64,000 nt of DNA, taken from NCBI RefSeq assembly GCF_025698545.1, contig NC_068567.1, forward strand, positions 5,642,001-5,706,000, read 5' to 3'. Below the pieces are notes generated by a model. The model was given only the letters and a program-made list of their open reading frames with translations, was not told where the DNA came from and searched no databases. The DNA is from Gossypium raimondii. Taxonomy: Eukaryota > Streptophyta > Magnoliopsida > Malvales > Malvaceae. A program made the translations under genes and the position numbers. Shown here piece by piece: positions 35,656 to 48,659 of this stretch. Position 1 is the first letter of the stretch, and each line of letters opens with the position of its first letter.

Positions 35656-38137
35656 GCGTAAAATTAAATTACAACATTTTGAGGATGTTTTTGTCTTTTT
35701 ATATCTTTTATATAAAAAACAAAAAATATATATAATCATATAATAAAATTTAAACCTAAAACACAAAATATTTAAACATCTCTACTATATCATTTCAACT
35801 AAAGTCTTTTTGCTTTTTAATCATTTTTTAATAAAATATCTTATTACATTAAAATTTTAATAAAAGAAAATTTATATAAATTTATTGAATATTAAACTAA
35901 AATTTACATAAATTATTTTTTTAAATGACAAGTTAAAAATTAACTAGTATAGTTAATTACAAATATAAATGAATCTTGAGCAAACATAAATTATTCTAAT
36001 ACTATATAGTATTTGACGTGACTTGAATATAATCTAGACTCAACTCTAGTCCGCTTCATAAACACCTCGATCGAGCTAACTTGATTTACTTATTAAATAT
36101 AAATGTTTTTATTTAAATTTATAGATTAAATTAAGTAAAAAAACACATCTGGATTAAATAAATAAATAAATAATCCATAACTCATTAGGTTTTTCCTAAC
36201 AACATTGAATAGCAAAATTTATTATTTAATTTTTTTAACAATCTTATTATATGTTCGGATTATATTGGTTTTATTTGACACAATACCTATTACTCATAAA
36301 TAGGAAGATAAACGGTTTAACGCTCAATTTACATACTTCTATATTAGTAATAATGTCTATACCATTAATTAAATTAAAATTCAATTAATCCTATTACTTG
36401 GTTAAAAGGAAATAAAATTGATCAAATTGATGTATGATGCATGTCACATTTAAAAGCATATATAACAATATCAACATTATAATCATTATGTCACATTTTA
36501 GCCTTTTCTTTATCTCATTTATAGATTCTTTTGTCTGCCTAATCAAACCAGATGGTGAGGGGCTTTTTAAGTGCCTGTTTGGGATGCAAGAGAAAACCCC
36601 ATTTACCTAAGAGGAAAAGTGCCTGTTATAATTTTTATGTTTTGACGTATGAATATTGTAATATTGAGTTAAATTAAGTTTAATTTATGATTCGATCTTA
36701 TTTAGATATTTGAGTAATTATAACCTTTTTTTTTTTGAAAAAAACTTTATTTTAAATTTAGGGATATTGTTTTTTGAAAAAATACATTCCATCTTACCAC
36801 CTATAATTTTATAGAACAACCCTAAAATGTTGGTGGAAGCAGAAAGTAACTAAGAGCAGTATTAATTTAATTAATTAATAAGAGTTCCCAAAGTTCCAAG
36901 ATGTGGGCAGTGCGGTCTCATATCTTTTGGTTCACTGTCAGTCCCAACAGCCTAATCACCATATCCAACACTTTTTTGTTCTTCCCAAATCCAAAAACCC
37001 AAACCCCTGTCTTCCATTGTAGAAAGTGTAGGAAGCTTTTCCAAGAGATTTGTTTGTCCAGAGATGAGAACCCCAACATCCCCAATTTATATAATATTAA
37101 AACCTTTTGAATTTTCCATGTATATCTAAAGTATCATGGAAGAATATTAAATGTATTTCAATGATATTCAATGTAATTATCAATTTTCGAAGGTCTTAAA
37201 AAAACTTGAATCAAACCAAGGATGTTTTAAATCTAATAGAGACTCAGGGATAGTAATTTAGATTACAGATTTGGATATCCGTGGATATTTAATTTGTTTT
37301 TTCGTATTTGGATATTGCATACGTATTATGCATGGAAATAGATACTCTAAACATCCATTATCCGAATCAAGATAACGAATGCAAATTCAAATATCTAATC
37401 CCGTTAGTCGTAAAAGGCTTAAAATTTCAATTATATATAAAGAATTTTAATAGATTCAAATTGGTATTTACTGATTTGAATTAACATTTTTTTACAATTT
37501 TATATATGCAATAAATAATATTTAATTCATATATTCCAATTATAAGTAAGATAATGACTTCAAATTTAAATAATTAAAAATATAAATATTTTATATTTTA
37601 TATCTCTAAATATGATTATCGAATATCAAAAGGGACAAAAGGGTTTAGAGATGAGGCCATGAGGGACATGATAGCCTCCATGTTTGGATATGCCATGCCT
37701 TTGGCCCCTCCTCAATGTGCATTTATTAATGCCATCAAAAACCAGGTCTTTTGGGCTCTCTCTAATTTTTTTTAATAAAATCTCTCCACATTCTTTCCCA
37801 TGCATGAGTAATAATTAATCTTTTTTTACAATATTACATTTATATTTGAAAAATAAATATTTAATAGGAATATAAATAAGAATGAAACAAAAAATTGCAC
37901 TCCTTTTCACTCACCTTTGGGGTTAGGCATAAGGAATGACAGCATGGTTATGTCATTACTAATTGTAATAAGAATTCCATTTTCATAAGTAGAGATGTTA
38001 ATCCATTCCAAGGATTATATTTTATGTATCTCAATATTATTATATAATTTTAAAATTATATATATTTTATATTTGTATTAGAATATGTATTTGTATAAAG
38101 TTAAAACATGTAATTAATTTTTGCATTTTTAAATTTA
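35656..38137. other. AT-rich intergenic region
   Basis: I see no convincing gene. 36901-37110 is an ATG-initiated 69-codon frame with no recognisable domain. Around 37230-37440, 'gatatccgtggatattta' and 'tccattatccgaatcaagat' look like a decayed repeat. A more balanced patch at 37640-37760 ('gaggccatgagggacatgatagcc') is unexplained. Confidence 0.35.
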
Positions 38138-38676
38138 GAGTGTGTTTGGTTGAGTGGAAAAGTGAAAAGAAAATAAATTTGAAGTATGCTTGGTAGGGAA
38201 GAAAATGGAAAAGATAATCATTTTTCGTTCTAATGCATAAAAATCAATCATTCTAAATAGGAATGATAAAAGGAGAGAAAACGAGAGAGTAATGTATGTT
38301 AGTTCAAAATTATGTATTAGGATGATCATTTTCATGATAATGGATAAAAACCAATATTTTCATACGTGTGTTTCGTAGGAAAGATAGAGAAATTCGAAAG
38401 AAAAATGATTCATTCCATCTATTACTTGTTAGAGTTGAAAAATAAAAAATAAAATGCATAATCTTGAACTAACATACAACTCTTGCTTATTTTCTCCTCT
38501 CGTAATTCTAATTTGGAAGGATTGGTTTTGATATATTAGGATGGAAAATGATCATCTCTCGTTTTTTTTTCCTCTCGCTTTTCTTTTCTACCAAACACAC
38601 TTAAAATTTATTTTCTTTTCACTTTTTCATTCTCTCTTTCCATCCCTCTACTTTTCCACCCAACAATTCACACTTT
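38138..38676. mobile_element. Fold-back MITE (family F, copy 1)
   Basis: The left arm 'gtgtgtttggttgagtggaaaag' plus 'gtgaaaagaaaataaattt' is inverted at the right as 'aaatttattttcttttcac' and 'cttttccacccaacaa'. Inner segments such as 'aatgtatgttagttcaa' and 'ttgaactaacatac' also pair. No coding. Confidence 0.75.
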
Positions 38677-38932
38677 TAGTTCTTGAACTTAACAATTTCT
38701 CTCACCTTAGTCGCTGAACTTTTTTGTTCACATCAGTCCCAAAACTTACCAACTTTTCTCAAAATTGGTCTTTGAACTTAGATTTTGTTAAAGTATGATT
38801 GTGCCGTATCATCACTTCAAGAATTTAAAGATTTATAAAAGAAATCGCAATTTCTTTATAATCTCTTAATTTTTGAATAATTTTTATATTTTATGTAAAA
38901 ATTTCAAAATTTTTAGGTGACAACGTGGCACA

Positions 38933-39335
38933 CTCTTAAATTTTGCTTGGTAAAGTGGAAAGAAAATTGGAAGGTTGAAAAATTAGAGGGATAGAAAATT
39001 AGAAGGATGGAAAACATAATTTTTCGTTCCATAGGTGTTTGGTAAGAAAGATGAAAAAATGAAAATAGAAAGTAATTTTCTTTCCATCCATTGCTTGGCA
39101 GAGTTGAAAAATAAAAAGAAAGAAAATAAAACATTTGAAAAATGAATGATTTTGAACTAACATGCATTTCTCTCTCATTTTCTCTCCTCTCATTGTTCTA
39201 ATTTGAAAGAATTAATTTTTATGCATTAGGATGAAAAATGATCATCTCTCGTATTTTTAAGCATACTCAAAATTCATATTCTTTCTACTTTTTCATTCCC
39301 TCCTCTCGTCCCTCTATTTTTCAACCCAATTAAGT
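38933..39335. mobile_element. Fold-back MITE (family F, copy 2)
   Basis: Same architecture as the copy at 38138: 'ttgcttggtaaagtggaaag' and 'ttaattgggttgaaaaatag' are its inverted ends, with 'catgcatttctctctcatt' and 'atcatctctcgtatttt' inside. It lies only about 260 bp downstream of copy 1 and has diverged from it. Confidence 0.68.
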
Positions 39336-40038
39336 ACACCATCAAGGTTTCACTTCATCACACCTTAACAAAATCAAAGTTCAGGGACCAAATTAAAAAA
39401 AATCAAATATCAAATTTAATATAGATAAAAAATTCAAAAATTAAATTGAAAAAGAAAATCAAATTCAAAACTTAAATATTTCTTTATCCTAAATAATAAC
39501 TCAACTGGAACTGATTTAAATAAGTTAAATTTATGAAAAGAATAAATCAACTTTTTAAGACATGTGTACGTAGACAAAGCATGATTGGGTGGGACAGACG
39601 ACAGAAAAGCTCTGCTACTGTACTGTACACTGTACAGCTACGGGAAGAAATTGTAAAAGCTGTAGGGATGAAGGGAAACGACTTAAGACACCTTAGACCC
39701 TTAAACACAACACAGTACACTATAAGTTTACTAATATTTCGTATTTCTCCAAATTCGTAAATTAGAAGATAATATATACATGCTCAAATTTATGTTTTTT
39801 AATTATTATAATAGTAATAATATCAATTAAATCAAGACTTAATCTATTTTAATATTTATAATTGTAATAATAATAACACTTTATTCAGTTATTTATAAGG
39901 TCAAACGATGAATAATTTAATTATTTTTTAAACAAAGTTTCAAATTCGAAACTTGTTAATACTTAAATTTTGTTTTTGATACCAAGTCACGGGGTATTTT
40001 GGATGGACTGGTTCTTTTAATTAGGTGAGGCTATGACA
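39336..40038. other. Intergenic; small frame 39533-39760 unexplained
   Basis: No recognised gene. The ATG-initiated 75-codon frame at 39533-39760 has a basic, mixed composition but no motif. It includes a short palindrome around 'actgtacactgtacagct'. Confidence 0.3.
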
Positions 40039-40306
40039 GTATGTTAATTCAAACTGATAATCTTGAGGCGGTTCTTCAAAAAGGTCCAATTCTACTTTGG
40101 TCAGAAGAATTCATCAAATGTTGTCGCGGTTCAAACAATGGAGCATTCGTCACATTTCAAGAGAAGATAATCAAAGAGTTGATCGTTTGATCAAATTGAC
40201 CCAACATAGAATAAATGGTTTACGCTTGTTTGAGATCTTCCCGTTGGAGGGAATAGTCTAATTTATATAATTTATTTATTTATTATTTTTTCTCAAAAAA
40301 AAATAG
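40039..40306 (+). pseudogene. LINE RNase H tail remnant (copy 2)
   Basis: Reads 'LIQTDNLEAVLQKGPILLWS', then, in another frame, 'QWSIRHISREDNQRVDRLI' and 'GLRLFEIFPLEGIV'. The HISREDN..D.L and FE.FPLEG motifs are the end of plant LINE ORF2. An A-run follows at 40297, consistent with a LINE 3' end. Confidence 0.78.
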
Positions 40307-41334
40307 TTCTAAAAAAATTTGACCCGAAAAAGAATACCAAAGAAAAATGATATATCCTTTTATTTAAATATAACTTTCACTCATTTTCATAGGCCTGAGT
40401 AAGAATGTGAGAAAATGATAAAAGATGTTTTTTTTTCTTTAATGTGTTTGTGGGGCTAACTCTTACAAGATCATTATTATTACTACCAATTTTATTTTAT
40501 GTTAAAAACCATCCCTAAATCATGTCTTGTTTGGCTAAAAAATCTTTAGCATCTACGAGGTATGATACTGTTGTGCCAATATAACTGGATTTCGACAGTT
40601 TTCAGCACCAAATTTTGATAACGCTATATTCTTTGGACTTTTAAGATTTAGAAATTTAATCTTTTTATTTTTTCGATTTAAAAATTAAAGTTCAATTGAT
40701 AACGCTATTAATTGACTTATGATGAATCCTAATATGCGATATCAATTGGATTTTAGTTTTGAAGTTAGATATTTAAATATCGGAAGGCAAGATATTCAAA
40801 ATTTAATGAAAAATTTATTAACAAAGTTATCGAAATGACTTAATTTGTATTATAGGACTCAAACTTAATACGATTTGTGACTTAAATTGTCTCTTAAGGC
40901 CTGCTTGATAAGTTGGAATCGAAGTGATACAACCCAATGAAAATGAATCCAAGAGTAAAGCATTTAGTCATGGAACTCAAGTTTAGTTCACATTGTTTAT
41001 ACAATCATATGACGGTGTTTAGTAGATCTAGCATAGGTTATTCGGATTCGAATAAGATTCGTGTTGCCTTTATAGTATAACGGAAGGTAAAAGTATTTGA
41101 CAAGTCCTTCTATTATATAGACCGGATCAAATTAGTTCTCCTATTAGTAAACATGTCAATTTAATTACTATACTATTAATAAGAACCAAACAAAACTAAT
41201 TTTTAATAGAGATAACATTTCTTGTTTAAAAATAGCATGAAAATATTTTTTCGTTTACAGTTCAATTCCAAATAAAAGATTTCATTTGTAAAACCATAAA
41301 AACTTTAAAAATATTAAATCGATAAATAGTAAAT
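40307..41334. other. AT-rich intergenic region
   Basis: Nothing gene-like is visible. Confidence 0.3.
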
Positions 41335-41670
41335 GAAAGTAAAACGAGAGAAAAGAAAACAAGAGAGAATTCTGTTTTTCATCCTAATATATAAAATGAT
41401 TCATTAGAGACTGAAATGATAAGAAGAGAGAAAAAAAAAAAAGAGGTGCATGCATGTTTGTTCAAAAGCACGCATTTTTCAAATATTTTATTTTCTTTCC
41501 TCTTACTTTTTAACTCTACCAAGCAGTAAACAGAAAGAAATTTATTTTTTTTCTTTCAAATTTTCTATCCCTCCTATCAAGCACATCAATAAAAGGAAAA
41601 ATATTTTTCTACTCTTTCAATTTCTTATCGTTCTAATTTTCTTTCCCCTCTATCAATTAAACCTTAAATG
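41335..41670. mobile_element. Fold-back MITE (family F, copy 3)
   Basis: Shares 'cgagagaaaagaaaac', 'gcatgcatgtttgttcaaa', 'ctaccaagcagtaaac' and 'tttctttcccctctatca' with the elements at 38138 and 38933. Arms are shorter and decayed. Confidence 0.55.
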
Positions 41671-44499
41671 TTTACTCCGTCAAAAATCTGATCATATTTG
41701 ATTGTTTTCAATAATATGCGAACTAAATTATTGATTATTTGATAAGGTTAAGGATCTGCCAAGTACTTTCATTATAATGAAAGTATATCCAATATATATG
41801 AGGTGATGGGGCACATTATACTTCAAGATAAAAACTCAGATTTAAACATTAAAGACAATATTATTGGAGCGATAATCACAACTTCGAATAAATTAATCTC
41901 CATTGAGCGAATAATGCCGTTTTTCTAAATAAAAGATGGTGGGCCATTTGTACAAAATTTTAACCAAAATTTGTGCGCATGGTACAGTGGCACTCAGTAG
42001 AGACTCGCAAAGCCAAGAAAAGGGAAACAAAAGTTACCCATTAAGTTATTTTGGGAAAGCATTTTTTGCACAAATAGTGCAACATGTGTGTGGGCAGATG
42101 TTGCGCATGCAAATCATATATGTATGGCGGCTAAAGGCAACTTGTTAGATGCCCCTATAGGCATTCATATGTCGACCAACCAAAGGGACCTTGTGGGGAC
42201 TATTTGTCTAACCCTCCCCCAAAAGAAACATATAAAACCCCAAGGTTTGGACCGATTATATGCCAAGATGTTGGGGCACATCTTAGATTATGTGTGTAGT
42301 TGGAATGGGACCAAGCCATGGTGGTTGTCGGGGGAGGCACATTCAAACTCATGAGTGGGACCAAACTTGGTGGCTTAGCTTAGGGCTTGCATGATTTGGG
42401 GTTTGGGGTGGTGAGTTTTGGTGGGAATGATTTAAAAAGGTAAGAAAGTGGGACCAATAATTGTGCTTAGCTTTGGGTTTATTTCAATTTACAACATATA
42501 TATTTTAAATTACAATATTTGTAATTATCCATCCAATCGTATTTAGGCATTACTTAGGGGTTTCATCATTTATAAGTGTCTGCTTTTTACTTATTATCTT
42601 GATGGACCTTCCATAGTTTTGAAGTTTGAATTAATTTATTGCACTATAGTTATTGTAGGGTGATATGAATATGCTTAGCTTAGACTTACATGTAGGCATT
42701 TAAATCCCTAACAAGGAAGATTTTGGTTTTATCTTTTGATGTAAAAGGTGGGATTTTGTTCGAGTCTTTTCAAGTAAGCTTTTGATTTCAATAGATGGGT
42801 ATTATTATTACTACTGTTATGACCATTTTATTGATATGATAATTAAATAAAAGGTAAAAAAAAACATGTTTTATGAACATCAATTCAAAATTTTATGTTT
42901 AGTGCTTGAGGCTTAATATTTTTTATAAATATTATTTTAATGAATAATATTAATAAATTAACATAAGATATGTTAAATGATCGAATTGATCGAAATATTC
43001 AAGATAAATTATTGTTTAGGATATAGGGTGAAGAGAAATGAGAGAGAAGGGTGGGGTGCGCATGCAGCTGAAGTTGTGGGGAATGTGGTAATCATGGGGG
43101 GGCTGCCAGCCACCCATAAGTTAACATTAACATTATTCAATCATTTCCTTCCTTTAAAACTGCAAAAATTTTGATTCTAAAACTCACCATTTCCCATCAT
43201 TGCCTCTCCATCATCTTCTTGTCTTCACTTTCTTGTCCTATACCCCCCTTTGTATTTCTTACAATTGGATTCACTTTTTATTTATATATCTATATTGTAT
43301 ATAATTTCTCGAGTTAAATCTATATCAGTGTGGTTAATAAAAGTGCTTAAAATCAATATTATTATAATCCATAAAAAACGAATTAAATATTTACAAATAT
43401 CGCATAGGTTCATGTAATTTTCTAAATCAATTGAAAATCATAGCGTTGTTCAATATGTCTTTCTTTTATTAAAGAAAATCGATTTGTCATTCTTTTATTG
43501 GTAGAATCACAGTTTCATACAATTCCTTCTCATGGGAGCTAATGGATACTTTAACCTCTCATAATTTTAAAAATTTTAATTAAATCCTCTAAACTTAATC
43601 TCGATATCTTCCCTAAAACATATTTATAATAATTTTAAAAAGAAAACTTAAAAGACATCTATAGTAGCATCATTGCTTTTGTCACAAGATCACCATTTCT
43701 CATTCTAATCCCACCTTTCCTTTTGAGATAATTATGACACTTCTTTTACTCTTCTTGTATTTCCCTTTGGTTATTCTTCTCTATATATACTTTTCATACT
43801 TCTAGACAGCTTAATTATCATGCTTAATTGTTATTATAATCTTTGGTGTAAAGTTGAAGTACATGTTTCTATTTGATATCAAAGGATTTTGTTTTCGTTC
43901 CTAATATTTTTAATATTCGATAATTATATTAGGTTTCAACTAAACCGAAATAAAGATAAATTGGATCCTAAAACAGGAGACAAAACTCCCAACGTTATTT
44001 TTTCTATCTACAAACTCAAACTCAAAACCTCCTTTTAGTCACCAAAAATAAAAATTGTAACCAACAAACTCATATTTATGTTACTAATGTTCAACATTAA
44101 AACAATGGTTTAAAAAATGTACAAATTGGTATTATCACAAATAGGTTTGAATACGTTGAGGAGCAGACATGATCAAAATCTATAATAAGATTATTTAAAT
44201 AATATTTTAGAATATTTTACATAAATAAAAATATTTTTTTAGTTATACGTGGATATTATAAATTATAGATAGTTGTATGTATATGTTGATTTTTTTATTT
44301 TTGTACAAATTTATTTATTTATTTTTGGTTCATGGAGAATAAAATGATGTTATAGATTGCCTTTGATTTTCACGTACGGGGTCTCCCCTAATTCGAGGAT
44401 ATTCTCATTATTTAGTTGCCACGCCTGAATCCTTTTTTTTATATATTTTTATTTTTCCTTCAAACTTATAGTTATCCTTAAATGTTATTATTTTTTTGG
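41671..44499. other. Intergenic region with two GC-richer patches
   Basis: 41930-42440 and 43020-43150 are clearly less AT-rich than their surroundings and carry open frames (41936-42148, 42088-42354, 42977-43174), but none resembles a protein I know. 'gggacca' is repeated at 42308, 42357 and 42451. They could be gene relics, a non-coding transcript, or distal promoter sequence. Confidence 0.35.
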
Positions 44500-44985
44500 T
44501 TTAACTATAAATTGATATTTAAATTATACTATTTTTAAAATTTGATATTTTTTCCTCAAATCGGTAACTTCGTTATTCCAACAATTAGTAAATCCGTTGA
44601 GTGTATTTTTAAAAAAACATTAGGTTGTCTGGGATCGGGGAGGGCAAATTTCAAGCATTGTTAGACATTATATAGGAAAAAAATAGAAAGAAGATGGAGA
44701 AATAATGTAAAAGAAGAAAAAAAAATAAAATATTTTAGTGCCGAAAGGGTAACGAAAGAATAGTTTAGGTATCAACTTGGGGGAAAGGGTATAGTTTAGG
44801 AACTAAATTATAGGTTAAGCCTTTGTTTTAAATAGACTTAAAAGTTTGACTAATTGTTGAACTAATGAAGGTAGCAACTTGAGAAAAAATGTAATTTAGG
44901 TACCACTTGTGACGAAAAAAAGTTTAAGTATCAAGATGGGGAAATGGTATAGTTTAGGTACAAATTTGTAGGTTAAATCTTTTTT
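44500..44985. mobile_element. Probable MITE with GGTTTAAC / TATAGTTTAGG ends
   Basis: 'ggtttaactataaattgata' at the left and 'gtatagtttaggtacaaattt' then 'aggttaaat' at the right form weak inverted repeats, with an extra internal copy near 44760-44820. No coding. Confidence 0.4.
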
Positions 44986-46070
44986 TTCATCTTCTAATAT
45001 TTAATGATTTTTTTGGGCATGTCGTTTTTTTAGAGATTACAAGTACAAATATATATATGAACAATTATAAAGTAGAATTAAATCAATAAAAAATACAAAT
45101 GGGCAAAGAACAAAATATAATCGGATGCGGATAAAACATCGTGGGTGTGTCATAATTTAGTATAAGTTATATGAACTAAAGTTTGTTGACCCACACGATG
45201 ATTAATTTTAGTTCATTTTCGATTTTAAAAATGTTAACATTTGATCTACTCACAGTGTATAGACTATGATAACACATCATTTAAAAATGTTAAAGATACA
45301 CCATCAGTTTTAGATGACATGTCATTATTTGGTTCACTGATAATGTATAGAATTAAACATTGTCGGTATATCAAATACAAAACATTTAAAACTGAGAGTA
45401 AAGTCTTAAATAAGTCATGTAAATCCGAATGTTTAAAATGTTAGGTTTTTCTAAAATAAATAAATTTACTATAGGTTTTAAGGGCACTCTCTTCTTTTTC
45501 TTTTGGTAAAATCAATGTATCTTTTACGTTTGATTTACGGTTCATGAAAATTAATTTTTTTGAGGTTCGTGTTCATACTTTGAAATAGTACCATTTTCAA
45601 TATTTGAACGCGAATTCTCTCATTAAGAATACAATGTGCCTTTAAGGGCACTATTTAGTAATCACTTTATATTAAAGCATGGGATGGAAGTATTATTTTA
45701 AGGGTGCATTTGTGTTTTGCCAAACGTTACCTTGAGTTGGTAATCTCACATTTCCAACGGTATCAAGATTTCAGAATATAGGAGTAATCTGAATACCACA
45801 TCTTTTTTGAATAAACTTACATTCTCTTGTCGATGTGATATTTTTTACAATTTCACCCCATTTTTTAATGACTTTAATTTAATTTTCTTAAACCAAAATA
45901 AAATTATAATAAAACTAACAAATCAAATTTTCTATTTTTTATGTAATCTTCAAGTAAATCAACTATGCTTATTTAATTATTATAAGTTGAGAAAATTTAA
46001 TATTTAATTATTTTATTAAATTTTGAAATATTAATTTTATAACAATTTATCTTTTTCTTATCATTTAGGT
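44986..46070. other. AT-rich intergenic region
   Basis: No gene. Short frames here are AT-codon runs. Confidence 0.3.
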
Positions 46071-46288
46071 CGGGTGAAGCTAGAAAATTTTTGAGGGGAC
46101 CGAAATTAAATGGTATACTTTTACGATAATAAAAATGTAATTTTACCATTTTAATAGCCTATATCTTTATAATTTTTAAAAGATTAAATCAAATTTTTAT
46201 TACAAATTTAAATTTTTAAGGGGTCTATATAGAAAATTTCCATTTTAAGGGGTCGGGGCTCCTGCCAGACCCTTTGCATTCGCCACTG
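46071..46288. repeat. Short interspersed repeat (GGGTGAAGCTAGAAAATTT...CGCCACTGA), copy 1
   Basis: Starts 'cgggtgaagctagaaaattt', contains 'ggggaccgaaattaaatg' and ends 'gcattcgccactga'. It is a compact 220-bp non-coding repeat; a diverged copy lies at 52063-52290. Confidence 0.6.
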
Positions 46289-47807
46289 ATTTTGGTCAAA
46301 TTTACCATCAAACCATCAAAAGAAGCTCTAGTTGTTTACTTCTCCTCTTCAATTCTAGTTGATTTATGCTAAAAAATGTATATGAAATTAATTTATTACC
46401 GATACTTTAATGAAATGCGCTTTTAAGTAACCTTAGATTTCATGAACCAAGCAATAAAAGCTTGCATGTCCATTAATATGCTAAGTAATGTATGTTCTTG
46501 TAATCATATTATCATAAGTACATTCTTTAAACAAGATTTGGATTTAGATTTAATACATTAGTGTGTAACTAAATTCAATTTTATTTTCTTGGCAGGGTAT
46601 AAAACTATTCACTACATGAGAACAAATATAAAAATAGCAAAACCAAGCTGACCAGACACTTTTCTAATTTGCAAAAGCTGATGATTGCTTGTTTGTCCAG
46701 CATTCAAACATTTTTGTCCATCCTATGATTATATATGTTTTCTGTTCTTTGAACACTGCCATGAATGACTTTTGATACAGTAAATCCTCCATCAGTTTTG
46801 ACCTAAAACAAAATCAAATACCATAAAGTTTTCAATGATTTTGATTATCCCATGCTAATTCCCCTTAGCTTTGTTGTCAATGTTTGCCTGTTAACAGTAA
46901 AAAAAAATTTAACCTTTCATTAACCGGGCACCCGAAAACCGGATTCTATTCGATTGATTCATGCGATCATTCTTAAAAACTAACATTCCATTAAGCCTTA
47001 ATTAACTCATGTTGTAATTAGTTTTACTTTACAATGAAACCCAGACAGGAATGTTGGAATAATTAGACGTTTGCATGTGAAGTAAAAAATTGAGACAAAA
47101 ATCCTTGATAACTCTGGGAGAGAAATGTTGATGAAGAAACAACTAAGGATTATGGGTATGATTTCATGTTGCTACAAATTCACCCCAACACCATCATCCT
47201 TTGATGAGTGCCACCAATTATATTCTATCCAAACATTTTGAAACACACTCCAATTCACAATCAAACACTAGTTAATGAATCTGGTTATATAGGTGATATA
47301 TATATACACACATATACATATTACATGTGGTTGATGAATAAGATTGTTTCTGAAAATGATAGTGTAGTTGTTTTCATAATTTGGCTTGCTTGTAGCAACA
47401 TATATGGTAAAAATATCATGAAGGTGTTTATACTAAGTTTTAGATTGCATTTTGTTCCCTCGCAAATTAATTCCTGTATATATATCAAAGTAAATGAACC
47501 AGTTTTTAATTATAGAAACGGATCATTTTTTTTACCATAAAGATCAATTTACTTTTTATCTAACCTACAAGGACCAATTTACCCATTTTTCGAGTAGAAA
47601 GAGCAAAATACAATCTAACTCATAATGGAAAGGCTTCTATAATACTTTTACCTAGCATACTTTGATAAGTAATTGGAAAACCAATTAATAACAACTAATT
47701 CAAATAATAACAATGGATTCAATAAATTGTATGAATCAAACTAAAAATCCCACAAATTGGACTTCTAAATGGTTTTAAAAGCATTTTAAAAATTGTTGAT
47801 CCAGATT
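46289..47807. other. AT-rich intergenic region
   Basis: No gene is supported; the frame at 47208-47540 has no features. A patch near 47525-47600 ('accataaagatcaatttac') resembles a decayed element end. Confidence 0.3.
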
Positions 47808-48040
47808 GATATTTTTGAAGTGGTTACGACCGTCCAGAAAAGTCTTATAGAAGAGTTTAATTCGGTCTCAAATTCTTCATTGGAATATTTATTACATACC
47901 CAAAGAAGAGAACCAGGAAGCAAATAATCTGGCCAAGATGGCTCACTTTGGAAGCCGAAGATTGCAAATATTTGAAATATTCCCGTTTGGAGAGTTAGGC
48001 TTGTTAATGTAATTTGGTTCTTGTAATCTCTTCTTTTATC
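47808..48040 (+). pseudogene. LINE RNase H tail remnant (copy 3)
   Basis: 'EVVTTVQKSLIEEFNSVSNS' is followed, after a frame change, by 'REENQEANNLAKMAHFGSRR' and 'LQIFEIFPFGELGLL'. Same LINE C-terminal motif as at 40039 (EEN..A..LAK..H, FE.FP). Confidence 0.75.
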
Positions 48041-48659
48041 ACCAAAAAAGCATTTTAAAAATACCTTGATGCTACTAATGGTATATCTGTTTGATTAAAC
48101 AAGTTAGTGGCTTACTTTACTCTCAAAAGGGAAAAAGAAGAAGCTAAGACAGTGTTCATTTGTACTCATCAATGAATGGAACAACAGTGATTGGAACTGA
48201 TTGAAAGAGAGTTTGCAATGGCTGTAGTAAAATATCAAAAGAAATGGGATAATTGGATATTTAAGCTTATCAATTATTAATAATTTAATTTAAATCCTGT
48301 TAAAATTAAAAAAAGAAAAGAAAGTAAATTTGCTTCGCCACAGCCTTGTATATCGTATCAAAAAAAGAAGAAGAAAGATTTTAGACAAGATATATATGTA
48401 TATATCATCACCATCATCATCTTATTTCACTTCATTATATGCCTGCAATCATGATTCTTGGTTGCCTCACCCGCATGCCTTTCCCACTTCTCTCTCTCTC
48501 TAAAAACTTCCCTATAAAACCCACTCTCTCCACTTCTTCTTCAATCTTCATCCCTCTCTCTCTCTATTTTCCTCCCTTTTGATCCATTTTCCCAACTTCC
48601 ACTTTGGGTTTTCCTTGTTCTTTTTTTCGATTTGGTCGAGGGTTTTTTTTTTTTTAGCA
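48041..48659 (+). promoter_or_regulatory. Promoter and uORF-free leader of the SAMDC gene
   Basis: A TATA box TATAAA lies at 48513-48518 in 'ttccctataaaaccc', preceded by a CT-rich tract. The predicted leader (about 48545-48659) is pyrimidine-rich and contains no ATG before the start at 48660. Confidence 0.65.

Noticed and set aside
36901-37110. 69-codon frame with a Cys pair
   Set aside because: No family match that I can see, no gene structure around it, and AT-rich flanks; kept only as a note in the intergenic entry.
38913-39193. Minus-strand frames of 64-84 codons
   Set aside because: Fall inside fold-back MITE copy 2 and are made of F/S/L runs.
39590-39650. Short palindrome 'actgtacactgtacagct' considered as a microRNA or tRNA-like gene
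   Set aside because: Too short for a microRNA precursor, and it matches none of the plant microRNAs I know.
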